A DNA stretch of 64,000 nucleotides, from positions 484,408 to 548,407 of the forward strand of contig MU858054.1 of the NCBI GenBank assembly GCA_033297075.1. The letters are read 5' to 3'. A program made the translations under genes and the position numbers. The DNA comes from Rhypophila decipiens (Eukaryota > Ascomycota > Sordariomycetes > Sordariales > Naviculisporaceae). This document shows, in pieces, positions 22,110 to 33,878 of the stretch (the stretch's first letter is position 1; each line of letters begins with the position of its first letter). The notes below the pieces were generated by a model. It saw only the letters and a program-made list of their open reading frames with translations, did not search any database and was not told where the DNA came from.

Positions 22110-23395
22110 TAAAGGATTGATGACCTGCATTCGAGTCAAAATGTTAGATACCCGGAGTAACCCGGTGAGCGGACGGACAGTTCACACAAAGATACCCATC
22201 AGCGTAAATAAACCCCCAACAAGTAAACCTTAGGTTGCATCTCAACGGCTTCCCCAGCTCCAACTGCTTTCGCAGTCCTCGTATGATTCTTGTGCAACAT
22301 GAGATAAACCACGAGTAGTTGGCAGTGAGGTTCGTGCTTTGCGATGCGGTCATCAGCTCCAGATGCACAAGTCCATTGTACGTCGCGTATATGTGTTGTA
22401 TATATTGTTCGTTAAGCGTGAACGGACCTTATTGTGAGATCGAAGCGTTGCTGAGCAGTCGCGTTGTTAAGGTGGCGGACACGGGGAAGACTGGTGAAAA
22501 CGTCTAGAGTAGGAAAGTTTCGGTATCAATCGAAAGCTAACGTACGACAAAGGCGTAAAAGGTACCGTGCCTGGCTTTGTGTTTCATGTTTCACAGGTAT
22601 TGTCCCTGATAACTGAATGGAGCTCATGGTGGTAAATGGCGAATATATTTGGTAGTTCTAGAGGTGTAAGCAGGCGGGTTGACTCACACGGAGAACTAAA
22701 TTTAATCGCAAGTTCACGCGAGTTCGCAGAGGCTGGGATGTTTTAGGTACCTGAGGGGTACTTGCACGGTGTGAAATTGACAAAGGGGCGCCTGGGCGGG
22801 TCAAAGTCGCCGCTGTGTCGTCAAAAGTGGGTCCGGGCAGCCAAAAAAGGACTAGCCCCGCTACCGCCTCTCTCCCGCGTCGCTGGACTCCAGAGTTTTC
22901 AATCCCCGTCTGCCTGCTCGCCAAATTCACCAAACCTTGCCTCACACAACCAACCTGGCCGACATCGAAAAAGCGCGTCGGAACAGCAACACCACGAATC
23001 TCTGCCCGCGTGCAATCGCCAGACAGAGAGTATTGATACAAACATCGCGATTCTTCGACCTCGACCGATTTTCGGGATCGAACCCGACCGGCGACAGTGG
23101 CGACGACAAGGTCTTGAGCATCGCTCCTTAGGGGCCGCTGGCCTGTGGACAGCAGCGGAGGAGGCTTCAATTGATTTCCATTTCGGCCCATCGAATAAAC
23201 TTTTCTTTATCGATAATATTCCGACCGGGACTTTCCTTTTCCTTTTCTCGACCTTTCCTTTGCATTCAACTGGAGTTTGCGCTCGTGCGCGCTGTCGGTT
23301 CGCGCGTCACTCGCTTCACAACAAAAATCTGCGATTCTTCTTTCTAGCCCCGACCGACATCCAATTTATCACGGATCCGCACCAATACCGTCAAC
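22110..23395. other. Intergenic with RPB1 promoter and leader
   Basis: 1.29 kb downstream of SWD1. The last 250 bp are pyrimidine-rich (TTTTCCTTTTC-type tracts around 23236-23270), consistent with a strong fungal core promoter and 5' leader of RPB1. Open frames in this stretch look like chance. Confidence 0.55.
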
Positions 23396-26300
23396 ATGGC
23401 GAATCTTTACTTTGCGCATTCAAATGCGCCTCTTCGGATCGTGAGAGAGATCCAGTTTGGACTCTTGTCACCCGAGGAGATCAAGGCGATGAGCGTGGCA
23501 CATATTGTTTATCCCGAGACGATGGACGAGACCCGGACGAAACCCCGCGACGGTGGTCTGAACGATCCTCTTCTCGGGTCCGTGGACCGCCAGTACAAGT
23601 GCAAAACATGCACAGAGAACATGTCGGAATGTCCTGGCCATTTCGGGCACATCGAGCTGGCCAAGCCGGTTTTCCATCCTGGGTTCATCAAGCGCGTCAA
23701 GAAGATTCTCGAGATTGTTTGCCATAACTGTTCCAAGGTTTTAGCCGACCGGGTTCGTGCAATCTGTCTTCATGGGTAGCTCTCTCGTGACTTGATGCTA
23801 ACATTCTTCTTAGTCCGATCCGGATTTCGCAGCCGCGATGAAGGTTCGAGATCCAAAGGTTCGATTCGCGCGTGTCTGGGCTGCGTGCAAGAAGAAGAAG
23901 CGCTGCGAGAATGAAACCATCAAGAAGGCAGACGACGACGAGTTCGGAGGCGCGTCCAAGGAACCCGCCGCAAACCATGGTGGTTGCGGAAATGCTCATC
24001 CAACCGTCCGTCAGGTAGCACTGACGCTCTGGGCACAAGTCGAGACAAAGGACGAAGAGGGCGAGAAGAGCAAGGAGAAGAAGGTCATCACCCCGGAGAT
24101 GGCACTCAGCATCTTTCGCCGCATGTCAGAAGATGACATGGTCGACATCGGCATCAATATCTCTCAAGCCCGGCCTGAGTGGATGATTATCACCGTTCTT
24201 CCCGTCCCACCACCTCCCGTCCGACCCAGCATCTCGATGGATGGAACCGGTACCGGCATGCGGAACGAGGATGATTTGACCTACAAACTCGGCGATATCA
24301 TCCGTGCTAACGGAAACGTCCGCCAGGCGATGCAACAAGGCTCACCTGCTCACGTTGTCAATGATTTCGAAAGCTTGCTCCAGTACCATGTTGCTACCTA
24401 TATGGATAACGACATCGCCGGACAACCACAAGCCTTGCAGAAGAGCGGCAGGCCGGTCAAGGCGATTCGCGCACGTTTGAAGGGCAAGGAGGGTCGTCTG
24501 CGTGGTAACCTCATGGGAAAGCGTGTTGACTTCTCGGCACGTACTGTCATCACTGGTGATGCGAACATCTCGCTGGACGAGGTTGGAGTGCCTCGCAGCA
24601 TTGCCCGCACCTTGACCTACCCGGAGACCGTTACGCCATACAACATCAGCAAGCTCACGCAGCTCGTTCAAAACGGCCCCAACGAGCATCCGGGAGCCAA
24701 GTACGTTATCCGCTCCGACGGTACCCGTATTGATCTCCGACATCACAGACGCGCGGGTGCTATCCAACTCGAATACGGGTGGAAAGTGGAGCGTCATCTG
24801 GTGGATGGAGATTACATCATCTTCAACCGTCAACCGTCGCTGCACAAGGAGTCCATGATGGGACATAGAGTTCGAGTCATGCCGTATTCCACTTTCAGAC
24901 TCAACCTTTCCGTCACGTCGCCCTACAACGCCGATTTCGATGGTGATGAGATGAACCTGCACGTCCCGCAGACGGAAGAGACGCGTGCTGAAGTCAAAGA
25001 ACTGTGCATGGTACCTCTCAACATCGTCTCTCCGCAGAGAAACCAACCTCTCATGGGTATTGTTCAAGATACGCTGGCCGGCGTGTACAAGCTCTGCCGC
25101 CGTGATGTGTTTCTCAACAAGGAGCAGGTGATGAATATGATGATGTGGGTTCCTGAGTGGGACGGTGTGGTACCCATGCCTGCCATTCTCAGACCTCGAC
25201 CTCGGTGGACCGGTAAGCAGATGATCAGCATGGTCATTCCCAAGATTATCAATATTTTCAGAGCGAACAGTTCTGGACCAGTTGTACCTGTTGCTCCACA
25301 ACGCAAGGAGGAGGATGATGAGGACGAGGACGAGCCCGAGGACGAGCTCGCTCCCCCAAAGCCGAAGAAAGAGGATAAGCCAGACGACAAGAAGAAGAAG
25401 GGCGGCAAGAAGACCAACGACTGGGCACCCGAGAACGACGAAGGTCTTTTGATCCAACAAGGAGAGCTCATGTATGGTCTTTTTACGAAAAAGATCGTCG
25501 GTGCCTCGGGCGATGGAATCATCCACATATCCTTCAATGAACTTGGACCCCACGGCGCCATGGATTTCTTGAATGGTTGCCAGCGAGTTGTCAACTACTG
25601 GCTTCTCCATGAAGGCCACAGTATCGGAATTGGTGATACAGTTCCCGATCCGGCTATCATCAAGGGTGTCGAAGAAGCGATCGCCTCGAAGAAGGCAATC
25701 GTTGCCGACCTCACAGAGAAGGCTACCAATGATCAGCTCGAATCTCTTCCGGGTATGAGCGTCAGAGAAACGTTCGAAAGCAAGGTTTCCAAGGCCCTGG
25801 GGGAGGCCCGTGATGACGCCGGAAAGATTGCCGAGGCGGGTTTGAAAGATCTGAACAACGCTGCCACCATGTCGCGATCTGGTTCGAAAGGCTCCTCCAT
25901 TAACATTTCCCAAATGTCTGCCCTGGTCGGCCAACAGAGTGTGGAAGGCAAACGTATTCCTTTCGGGTTCAAATATCGTTCCTTGCCCCACTTCACCCGC
26001 GACGACTATTCGCCCGAGGCTCGCGGCTTTGTTGAGAATTCGTACCTTCGTGGTTTGACGCCAACTGAGTTCTTCTTTCACGCCATGGCGGGTCGTGAAG
26101 GTCTGATCGATACTGCTGTCAAAACAGCCGAGACGGGTTACATTCAGCGAAGACTGGTCAAGGCACTTGAAGATTCTGAGGCTCGCTATGACGGAACCGT
26201 GCGGAACTCGCTCGGCGACATCATTCAGTTCGTCTATGGTGAAGATGGCATGGATGGTACTATCATCGAGAACAATAAGCTGGATTTCATGAATCTCTCG

Positions 26301-28932
26301 GACAAAAAGATGGAAGCCACGTTCAGGATTGATGTCATGGATGAGAGCGCCTCGGCTGATACTCTTGAGATGTTGGAGTTTGGCAAGGATATGGCCAATG
26401 ACCCGACCACTCAAGAGCTGCTTGATCGAGAATTCGATCGGTTGATGGCTGATCGGACACTCCTCCGTGAGCTGCGCCGATTCTCCCCCAAGCCTGCCGA
26501 CGAATCTTTACCCCTGCCGCTCAACATCGGTCGCATGATCCAGAGCGCCAGGTTCCTGTTCAAGGTCGATGACAGTCAACGCAGCGACTTGACGCCCAAG
26601 GATGTCATCCCTGCGGTTGAAGCACTTCTGGATCGCATGGTGGTGGTTCGTGGCGAGGATGCCATCTCCAAGGAAGCTAATACCAACTCTTCGCTCCTCT
26701 TCAAGATGCTTCTGCGTTCCCGCCTGGCGTACAAGCGGCTTGCTGTCGAACAAAAGCTGAACAAGCTCGCGTTTGAGTATATCCTCGGAGAGTTGGAGAA
26801 TCGCTGGTCTCGAGCATTCGTCAATCCGGGAGAAATGGTTGGCGTGTTGGCTGCCCAGTCCATCGGAGAACCAGCGACGCAAATGACGTTGAACACGTTC
26901 CATTTTACTGGAATTGCCTCCAAGAACGTGACACTCGGTGTCCCCCGTCTGAAGGAGCTTTTGAACGTGGCGCAAAACATCAAGACCCCGTCCATGGTAA
27001 TCTACGTGGACAAGCCAGGCAAAGTGACGAGGAAGCAAGTGATGGGCCTTCGTAGTGCGATCGAACACACAAACCTCCGCTCGGTCACGGCAGTCACAGA
27101 GATCTATTACGATCCCGATATTAGGTCGACAACGATCGAGGAAGATATCGACATGGTGGAGTCGTACTTCCTCATCGACAACTCGAGCAACGAGTCTGTG
27201 GACAACCAGTCCCGCTGGCTGTTGAGAATCACACTCGACCGTCAGAAGATGCTGGACAAGGATTTGCGCGTCGAGGATGTCGCGCGCACAATCAAGGACA
27301 TTTACAAGAAAGACATCGCCGTCGTGTTCAGCGACAACAACGCCGAAGAGCTTGTAATCCGCATCCGTGTCATCAGGCAGGACGACGACAAGGATGAAGA
27401 CGGAAACAACATCATCGAGGACGATGTGATGCTGAAGCGGCTAGAGAAGCACCTCCTGGACGGCTGCACCCTGCGTGGTGTCGAGGGTGTCAGTCGTGCG
27501 TACCTGAACTGCGACCATCGGCTGGTCGAAAGGTCGGATGGAAGTCGTGGCAACACCGAGGGAGACGATGACAAGCTCAAATCGTGGTTCATCGACACTG
27601 ACGGGTCGGCTCTGAGAGAAGTCCTGGCCGTCGAGGGAGTTGATCCAAGACGGACGTCGACCAACGACTTGTGGCAGATCGTTGACGTTCTCGGCATTGA
27701 GGGTGCCCGCTCTGCCCTCATGAAGGAGATGTTCGATGTGCTCTCTTTCGACGGTTCCTATGTCAACCATCGCCACTTGATCCTCCTGGTGGATGTCATG
27801 ACCTACAGAGGCAGCATCGCCGCCGTCACGCGTCACGGTATCAACCGGGCCGATACGGGCGCGCTGATGCGTTGCTCTTTCGAAGAGACGGTAGAAATTC
27901 TCCTGGATGCTGCCGCCTTTGGTGAGTTGGACGATTGCCGTGGAATCTCGGAGAACGTCATGTTGGGACAGATGGCACCCATGGGCACTGGCCACTTCGA
28001 TATCTTCCTCGACCCCAACATGCTCGAGACTGTCATTTCCGACAACTCGCGCATGGGCCTCATGCCTGGCATGCAAATAAGAGGACCTCAGCTTGAGGGG
28101 TCTGCTACGCCTTACGATACTGGCTCGCCCATGTCTGACAATGCCTACTTTGGAAGTTTCTCCCCGACCATGGGCAACTTCTCCCCCATTCAAGGCGCTG
28201 GCAATGATAGTCCGGCACGTGGCTTCGGCACCGAGTACGGTGGTTCAGGCTTCGGCTCAAGCACCGTCTATTCTCGTGGCGCCACGAGTCCATTTACCAA
28301 CCCGACCTCGCCCTTCAGTAGTGGCGGATACTCGCCAACGTCCCCTTCTGCTGGATACTCGCCGACTTCTCCCCTCATCGACGCTGGCGCCCGTTACTCT
28401 TCTAGCCCACAGTTCAGTCCTTCTTCGCCGTCCTTCTCCCCGAGTTCGCCAAACATGTTCAGGCCAACGAGTGCCGCTAGTCCAAACTACAGCCCGACAT
28501 CTCCAAGCTTTTCACCGGCGTCGCCCTCGGCGGCGAGACACTATTCCCCTACGTCTCCAGCCCAGTTCAACTCGCCGACGTCGCCTTCGTACTCTCCCAC
28601 AAGTCCCACGAGCTACAGCCCGGCGTCTCCCGCCTTCCAGGCCACCTCACCTTCGTACTCGCCGGCCTCTCCATCATGGTCACCAACCTCACCAGATGCT
28701 TACTCTCCGACGAGTCCATCCTTCCACCGGTCCCCGGGGCAGCAAATGTCACCGACTAGCCCCGGTTACTCCCCGACATCGCCTTCATTCTCGCCTCGGA
28801 CACCTGGTCGAGGCGCGTCTGGAGGAAGTGGAGAGCAATAGTAAGTACACGATCCTAGCCGGCTATTTCTCACATGTCAAGATTGCTAACTTTGTTCCCC
28901 TCAGCTCGCCGACGTCACCGACGAACGATTGA
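23396..28932 (+). CDS. RPB1: RNA polymerase II largest subunit Rpb1
   Basis: Exons 23396-23752, 23814-28840 and 28905-28932 encode 1803 residues. Hallmarks in order: the clamp zinc motif [17 protein letters not shown]; the catalytic [12 protein letters not shown] (N491, with metal-binding Asp at 493, 495 and 497); the bridge helix [20 protein letters not shown]; the trigger-loop region [20 protein letters not shown]; and a C-terminal heptad domain. Removing the final 64-nt intron adds YSPTSPTND, showing the heptads continue to the end. Intron 1 uses an unusual GTTCGT donor, but its removal joins KVLADR to SDPDFAAAM as expected. An acidic then Lys-rich insert (about residues 612-656) lies in the funnel/pore region where yeast Rpb1 is short. 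The tail has only eight exact YSPTSP units. Confidence 0.98.
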
Positions 28933-31900
28933 TTCATGTCTCCTATATAACGGGGCACTTGTTGAGAGGGGATCCGGACTTGTTTTGCACACAAGTCCGC
29001 TGGGAAAAGGGTCCTCGAGTTGTTTTTCAGTTTTCTATATCCACCTTGTTTCTTTTTACATTTTCTCTTTATTTCTCATTTTCGGGTTTTCGTGCGCTTG
29101 AGTTAATTACACAGTGTGTGAAAGAAGAAAGTATGGGAGAGATAAAGGCAAGAAAATCATTATATCATTCCACATCCATCATCACAAACATACATAGACG
29201 GATGGGATCATGGGCGGGAGAATGAGCACAACATCACCATTTTTAATACGAGGTTGATCACAAAATGCAACAAATTCAGGAGATGAATCAAAAACACTAC
29301 ACAACGGAATCAGCAAAGTTGAGTCAAGCGCGGTTTGGTTTTACTTGTTGATTTGTTTTCTGGTGGAGAGAGGAGAGGACGGACGGACGGTGAATTGAGT
29401 TTGAGTGGATCTTCGTGTAATGAAATTTGGGTTTATTGTATAGTACAGCAGCAAGAACGAGCAAGCGGGAGCGACGACAGGAGGAAATGACGTGGTTGAA
29501 AGATTGACATATAATAAATACTCATGAATAATTGAGGAATTATTATTCACTGTACCGGTATACATGAATTACTTTTGCTTGGTAGTGAGGGCTTATGTGA
29601 GTAAGTGAGTGAGGGAATCATGCATGGATGTAGGAATGCTTCAAGTGGAAGGTCAAATAAGTGCATACATACATTGTGACTTTGATTTGTGAGAGTAAAT
29701 GAATCATGTCAGGTGCTTGAAGCAGAACGATCAAAGGAAGTGAGTGGTGAGTCTCGGGTGATTTGTAATTAGCCCATGACTAGTATCCGGCATGTTTGAC
29801 GATGGTACTGGGAGAGTGATGAGAGGAAGAAGACACACATTGAGGGAGGGGGTTAACGATTCGAGTTCAACCAACCTTTCTGCCAGTCAGGCAGGGAGGG
29901 GGTAAGCACGATTCAACAAACATCATCAAAACTGGGCGAGGAAAAATTTTAACAGCCAGTCAGCCAAGCATGTCTTGGATGAATCTTTTCACGCTGGATT
30001 CTGTTCCAAGCAAGCCGCCCGCCCACTCTGCTTCGTTGGCTCGCTGCGATATTATCATTGACGGCAATAAAGCAAGTTTTGCTAGCTAGCGCATTGAAGC
30101 GAACACATGATTGATCCCCGTCCCCATTGAGGCAGTGAGAGCAAATAGTGTGGTGGTGTGCCGTGCTGGAAAGGAAATGACTCCATCGTCAGGGTATGAT
30201 TTGTTTTGATTTATCCCAATCGGGTTCTTGCAAGTAAAAAGGGGGGAATGAATCGGCATAATGATCCATCCATCCCGTTCGAGGCAGTGAGCAAATATAG
30301 TGTGTGTGTGTGAAAAGTGAAATGAACTATATCGTTAGGCGTACGACATTATCTGGACTCGAGCAATAAAACTTGCTATTGAGTTGCAGCGAGTGTGATG
30401 ATCCCATTGAGGCTGTGACTAAATAGTGATAATGTGTGTGTGTGTGAAAAGACTCCATCGTCAGGGTGTGATTTGTTTTGATTTATCCCAATCGGGTACG
30501 AGCGAGTAAAAGGGGGAGATGGCATATGAGACACACGCTTATTTCACCGAGCCCCCTTGAACGAAGCAGGTGACGGTGGGCGTGCTGGTAGAGAGGCAGC
30601 CTGAGGAGGTCCAAGGAGGGTTGTAGGCTGTGTTCCTTTTCGGTCTAGTGCAGTACCGACAGGATGGCGCCGTCATTCATTGGACATTTAACGCAGGAGT
30701 GGGGATCTCCTCTTTAGGCAGGCGGTGAAGGCGGAGTTCAATCAGGCCATCATCGTCAAACACCGGAATGCTGCTGTTCACCATCTAGTTGTTTTCGATT
30801 GGCTGACAGCTTTATTGACTGCTTCATTGAAGTCCAAGTCTTTACTGACCTGGGTTCTATTTTTGTTCTTTCGATGGTGATTATTTGCAATATGCTCAAT
30901 GCCGCGGGTGCGATCCATTGCCCGGGGATTGCTCCGAACATGGAACCATTGCTTTCGCTGTTGTGTATACTGATATGGCCATGGTCCCGGTTCCGGCCAG
31001 TGCAACGCCTGAGCGCCTTGACGGAATTACCGAAGCAATCGTCCTCGTCGAAATGAGCTAAAGTTCTCGAAGCAAGCCAAAGGTCCTGTAGCAAGCAGCC
31101 CACCGTCCGAAAAGGGGGCTCGGGGGCCAAGAAAAAGAGAGGGAGGGGGCCGGTTTTTCTGGCCGCGGTCCTGCCACAGTCCTGCCGAAGACTTCTCGGC
31201 CTTTACCGGGCCCAGAAAGGAACAAGTGTACACGTATACGGAGGGAGTAACAAAGCAAGGATTTAAATTGGTGGGTTTAGGAACCTTCTCGACGACGACG
31301 AGCCTAGAAGAAGGACCTTACCTAAAGCCGGGGCAGTGAGGGTGGCCGCATCGGCGACGGCCCACATGATTGTGACAGCCGATCAACCGGGAAAGAGCTG
31401 AGCCCCTTTCAATAATTCATACTGGCCGGAAATACTCAAGGGAAAAAAGCCCAAGCCATATAGCAAAGCTTGGAAATGTGAGGTGATGTAACAGAATGGA
31501 ATTGATCTCGAGTCAAGAGCCACACATGTTGCAGGAGGAGGATAGTTGCCTAATTCGGACATGATATTGTCCAGCGTCAACGATGAGTGGTCAGTAAAGT
31601 TGGAGGAAAGTGCTCCACAATTTTCACTTCTGGTGAAAGTTGCCCTACGATTCGCTACGAATTTGCGGGTGTTAGTGGAGCGCGATCATCCTCCAGGATT
31701 AGACCCACAAATTTACGGCCTGGGTGCTCCATCCCCGTGCCGGTTGAGGGTCCCGGTCCCGTCCCGCTTCCTTCCGGGACACTATCATCAGCGCCCAGAG
31801 CTAGTCGGAGGACGTCGCGTCGTATGCAGTGATAAGGGGGAAGATGCAGGTTTCGAGAAGCGTACCTCGACATGACGCTAGTAGTAAAGCTGCAAAGGGT

Positions 31901-32504
31901 GACCTGGATGTGAGTGTGGGCCCTGAGTTCCCGCAACAAGTCTGCTGTCCAAAGCAATGATCTCGCGCTGTGATGTGGATATCTGTGTATAGGAGGGATA
32001 CGAAGGCGTTGTGAAAATCAGTCACATTAACAAGTAGAGAATTGGAGGTCCTGCAGGGCGTCTCATGAGTCATCATCAACGGCCCTTCCCCTGTCACTGT
32101 CGCCGAGGACGCCCTGGATCGTAACCGTCATTTTGAAACGCTCTGACCGGCGGCGCTAGTCTGATCATCAACGGTACACTTACGTGTACGGTTGGTTGGC
32201 GGACTTGATAATGATTATCGAGGTCCAATTGGTCGGCGGCGAGATCGCGCACGCCACCTGCGCTTAACAATTGGCTGGCGCATTCGAATTGGAGGCCAAA
32301 TGCGACGAGACATTGAAAACAGACGCGGAATGACCAGGTTTGTGGCGACAGGGAGGGTTGCGTGGCATTTGGCTTTTTCAGACTCGAAGCAAGTAGTGTA
32401 CACTCTGCGGAAGGCGGAGGTGGAGAAGTCACTTTCACATAAACCACCCGACGTCAGGCGGGCGGTATAGTATAACACACCTGCCTTCAAGGGGCAGCAC
32501 AAAT
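28933..32504. other. Gene-poor stretch downstream of RPB1
   Basis: 3.6 kb without a supportable gene; frames are short and lack family features on both strands. It contains the RPB1 3' region, TG microsatellites near 30299-30312 and 30434-30446, and the degenerate tandem repeat listed separately. Confidence 0.6.
30067..30517. repeat. Degenerate noncoding tandem repeat
   Basis: A complex unit is repeated. It runs: GCAATAAA, an AGTT/CTTGCT segment, CCCATTGAGGC(A/T)GTGA, AAATAGTG plus a TG run, then GACTCCATCGTCAGGGT, TTTGTTTTGATTTATCCCAA and TCGGGT. The first unit (about 30067-30250) and last unit (about 30361-30517) share long near-identical stretches. A middle, more diverged partial copy lies at about 30280-30345 (CGAGGCAGTGAGCAAATATAG). 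It has no open frame and no terminal inverted repeats that I could see. Confidence 0.7.
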
Positions 32505-33360
32505 TAAACGAGTTCAATTTAACTCAATTCAACTCAATTCAACCTGAACTAAATAGTGTTTTTTCCGGCTAAATCAACTTATTTTAAGAGTACTAAATAC
32601 TTAAAGTATTTAAATATATTTAATATAGATTATACCTATTTAAAGAAATAGATTTAGCTTTAGAAACTACTAAAAATAGATGTTTCTATAGGATTCTACT
32701 ATTCTACTCTCTTTAACTATAAGGAATAAAGCTTAACTTAGGGGTAAAAATACTACTTAACTAAAATTTTTACTATAAATTTATCCTTTTTTATTACTTT
32801 TACTAATTAAAATTAAATACTTAAGTTATATTCTCTTATTTATTAACTATTTAACTACTTCTAACTATTTTTAATAGCTTTTAATATACTTTTATCTATT
32901 AATTTCTAAACTAACTCTATTACTACTATAACTAAACTACCTATTAATAATACTCTTATTATATTAGTATACTCTATACTAATCTAAAATAAGTTAAAGA
33001 TCTTAAAGCTATTTATAAGATAAATAATATTATTACTAGTAATTTAAACTTTCTTTAAATCTATTAGAAAAGTAGAAAATATATTATTAAGAACCATCTC
33101 TATAAGAAAATTAATAAATACTCTTAGATTTTTAACTATAATTATTTTCTAACTAGAATTAGTAATAATAATATTAAAGAAGTAGTTTTTTAATTTTATA
33201 AAACTTATAATAAATAGTATAATATAACTAACGTACTACTTCTTTAGTTAAAACTTATTTTAATAATACTTATAATATATATAATCCTAATAAACCTCTT
33301 ATAAAGAGAACTTATTTGTGAGGATCGTATAGAGGAACAACCACCCTATACACCCTCATA

Positions 33361-33560
33361 CGTACTATACATACCATTTACTTGATTAGATCTTCCAATC
33401 AAGTCTAGTTGCTTTTTTGGGCTATGTTACGTAGTGGTGTGGTATGTCACGATCGTTACACGTACTATACATACCATTTACTTGATTGGATCTTCCAATC
33501 AAGTCTAGTTGTTCTTTTGGGCTATGTTACGTAGTGGTGTGGTATGTCACGATCGTTACA
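33361..33560. repeat. Tandem 100-bp repeat, two copies
   Basis: Positions 33361-33460 and 33461-33560 are direct copies that differ at three sites. Each ends with TGTCACGATCGTTACA and carries an inverted repeat (CTTGATTGGA, then TCT, then TCCAATCAAG in copy 2; one mismatch in copy 1). A diverged third copy lies in the putative 3' LTR at about 33779-33878. Confidence 0.9.
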
Positions 33561-33878
33561 CAAGCCAGCCTTAGAATTGTGTGTTATATAGCAGTTTTAA
33601 TAGGGCACTATCGCTTGTGTTATCACGGCTCGCCGTGACACTACTAGTTAATAGGCTACTTATGGCTTAAAGTAACGTCGTCTAGTCCGACGAAAAAGAA
33701 GCTAGTAAAACAACACTCTATACATAAGTAGCCATTAGGAGGGGGTAATGTCACGATCGTACTATTACGGCTGTTACATACACTATACATACCAATCCTA
33801 GAGCGGATTCTTCCATTCTAGAATCATGCCCTTTTGTGGGTTTATGGCTCAGTGGTGTGGTATGTCGCTGTTATTACA
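33445..33878 (+). mobile_element. Miniature LTR element (TRIM-like), noncoding
   Basis: Left LTR candidate 33445-33560 begins TGTCACGATCGT and ends GTTACA. Right LTR candidate 33749-33878 also begins TGTCACGATCGT and ends TTATTACA. A polypurine tract (AGGAGGGGG, 33737-33745) lies three bases before the right LTR, where LTR retrotransposons have theirs. The internal part is only 188 bp and has no coding capacity, but contains a perfect 7-bp inverted repeat (TCACGGC/GCCGTGA, 33623-33638). The LTRs share the GTGGTGTGGTATGTC stretch and a hairpin but are clearly diverged elsewhere. This architecture fits a terminal-repeat retrotransposon in miniature or an internally deleted Ty3-like element. I found no convincing target-site duplication or primer-binding site. 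Confidence 0.5.

Noticed and set aside
24342..26414. 690-codon minus-strand frame opposite RPB1
   Set aside because: It is an antisense shadow produced by codon bias of RPB1 and has no family features.
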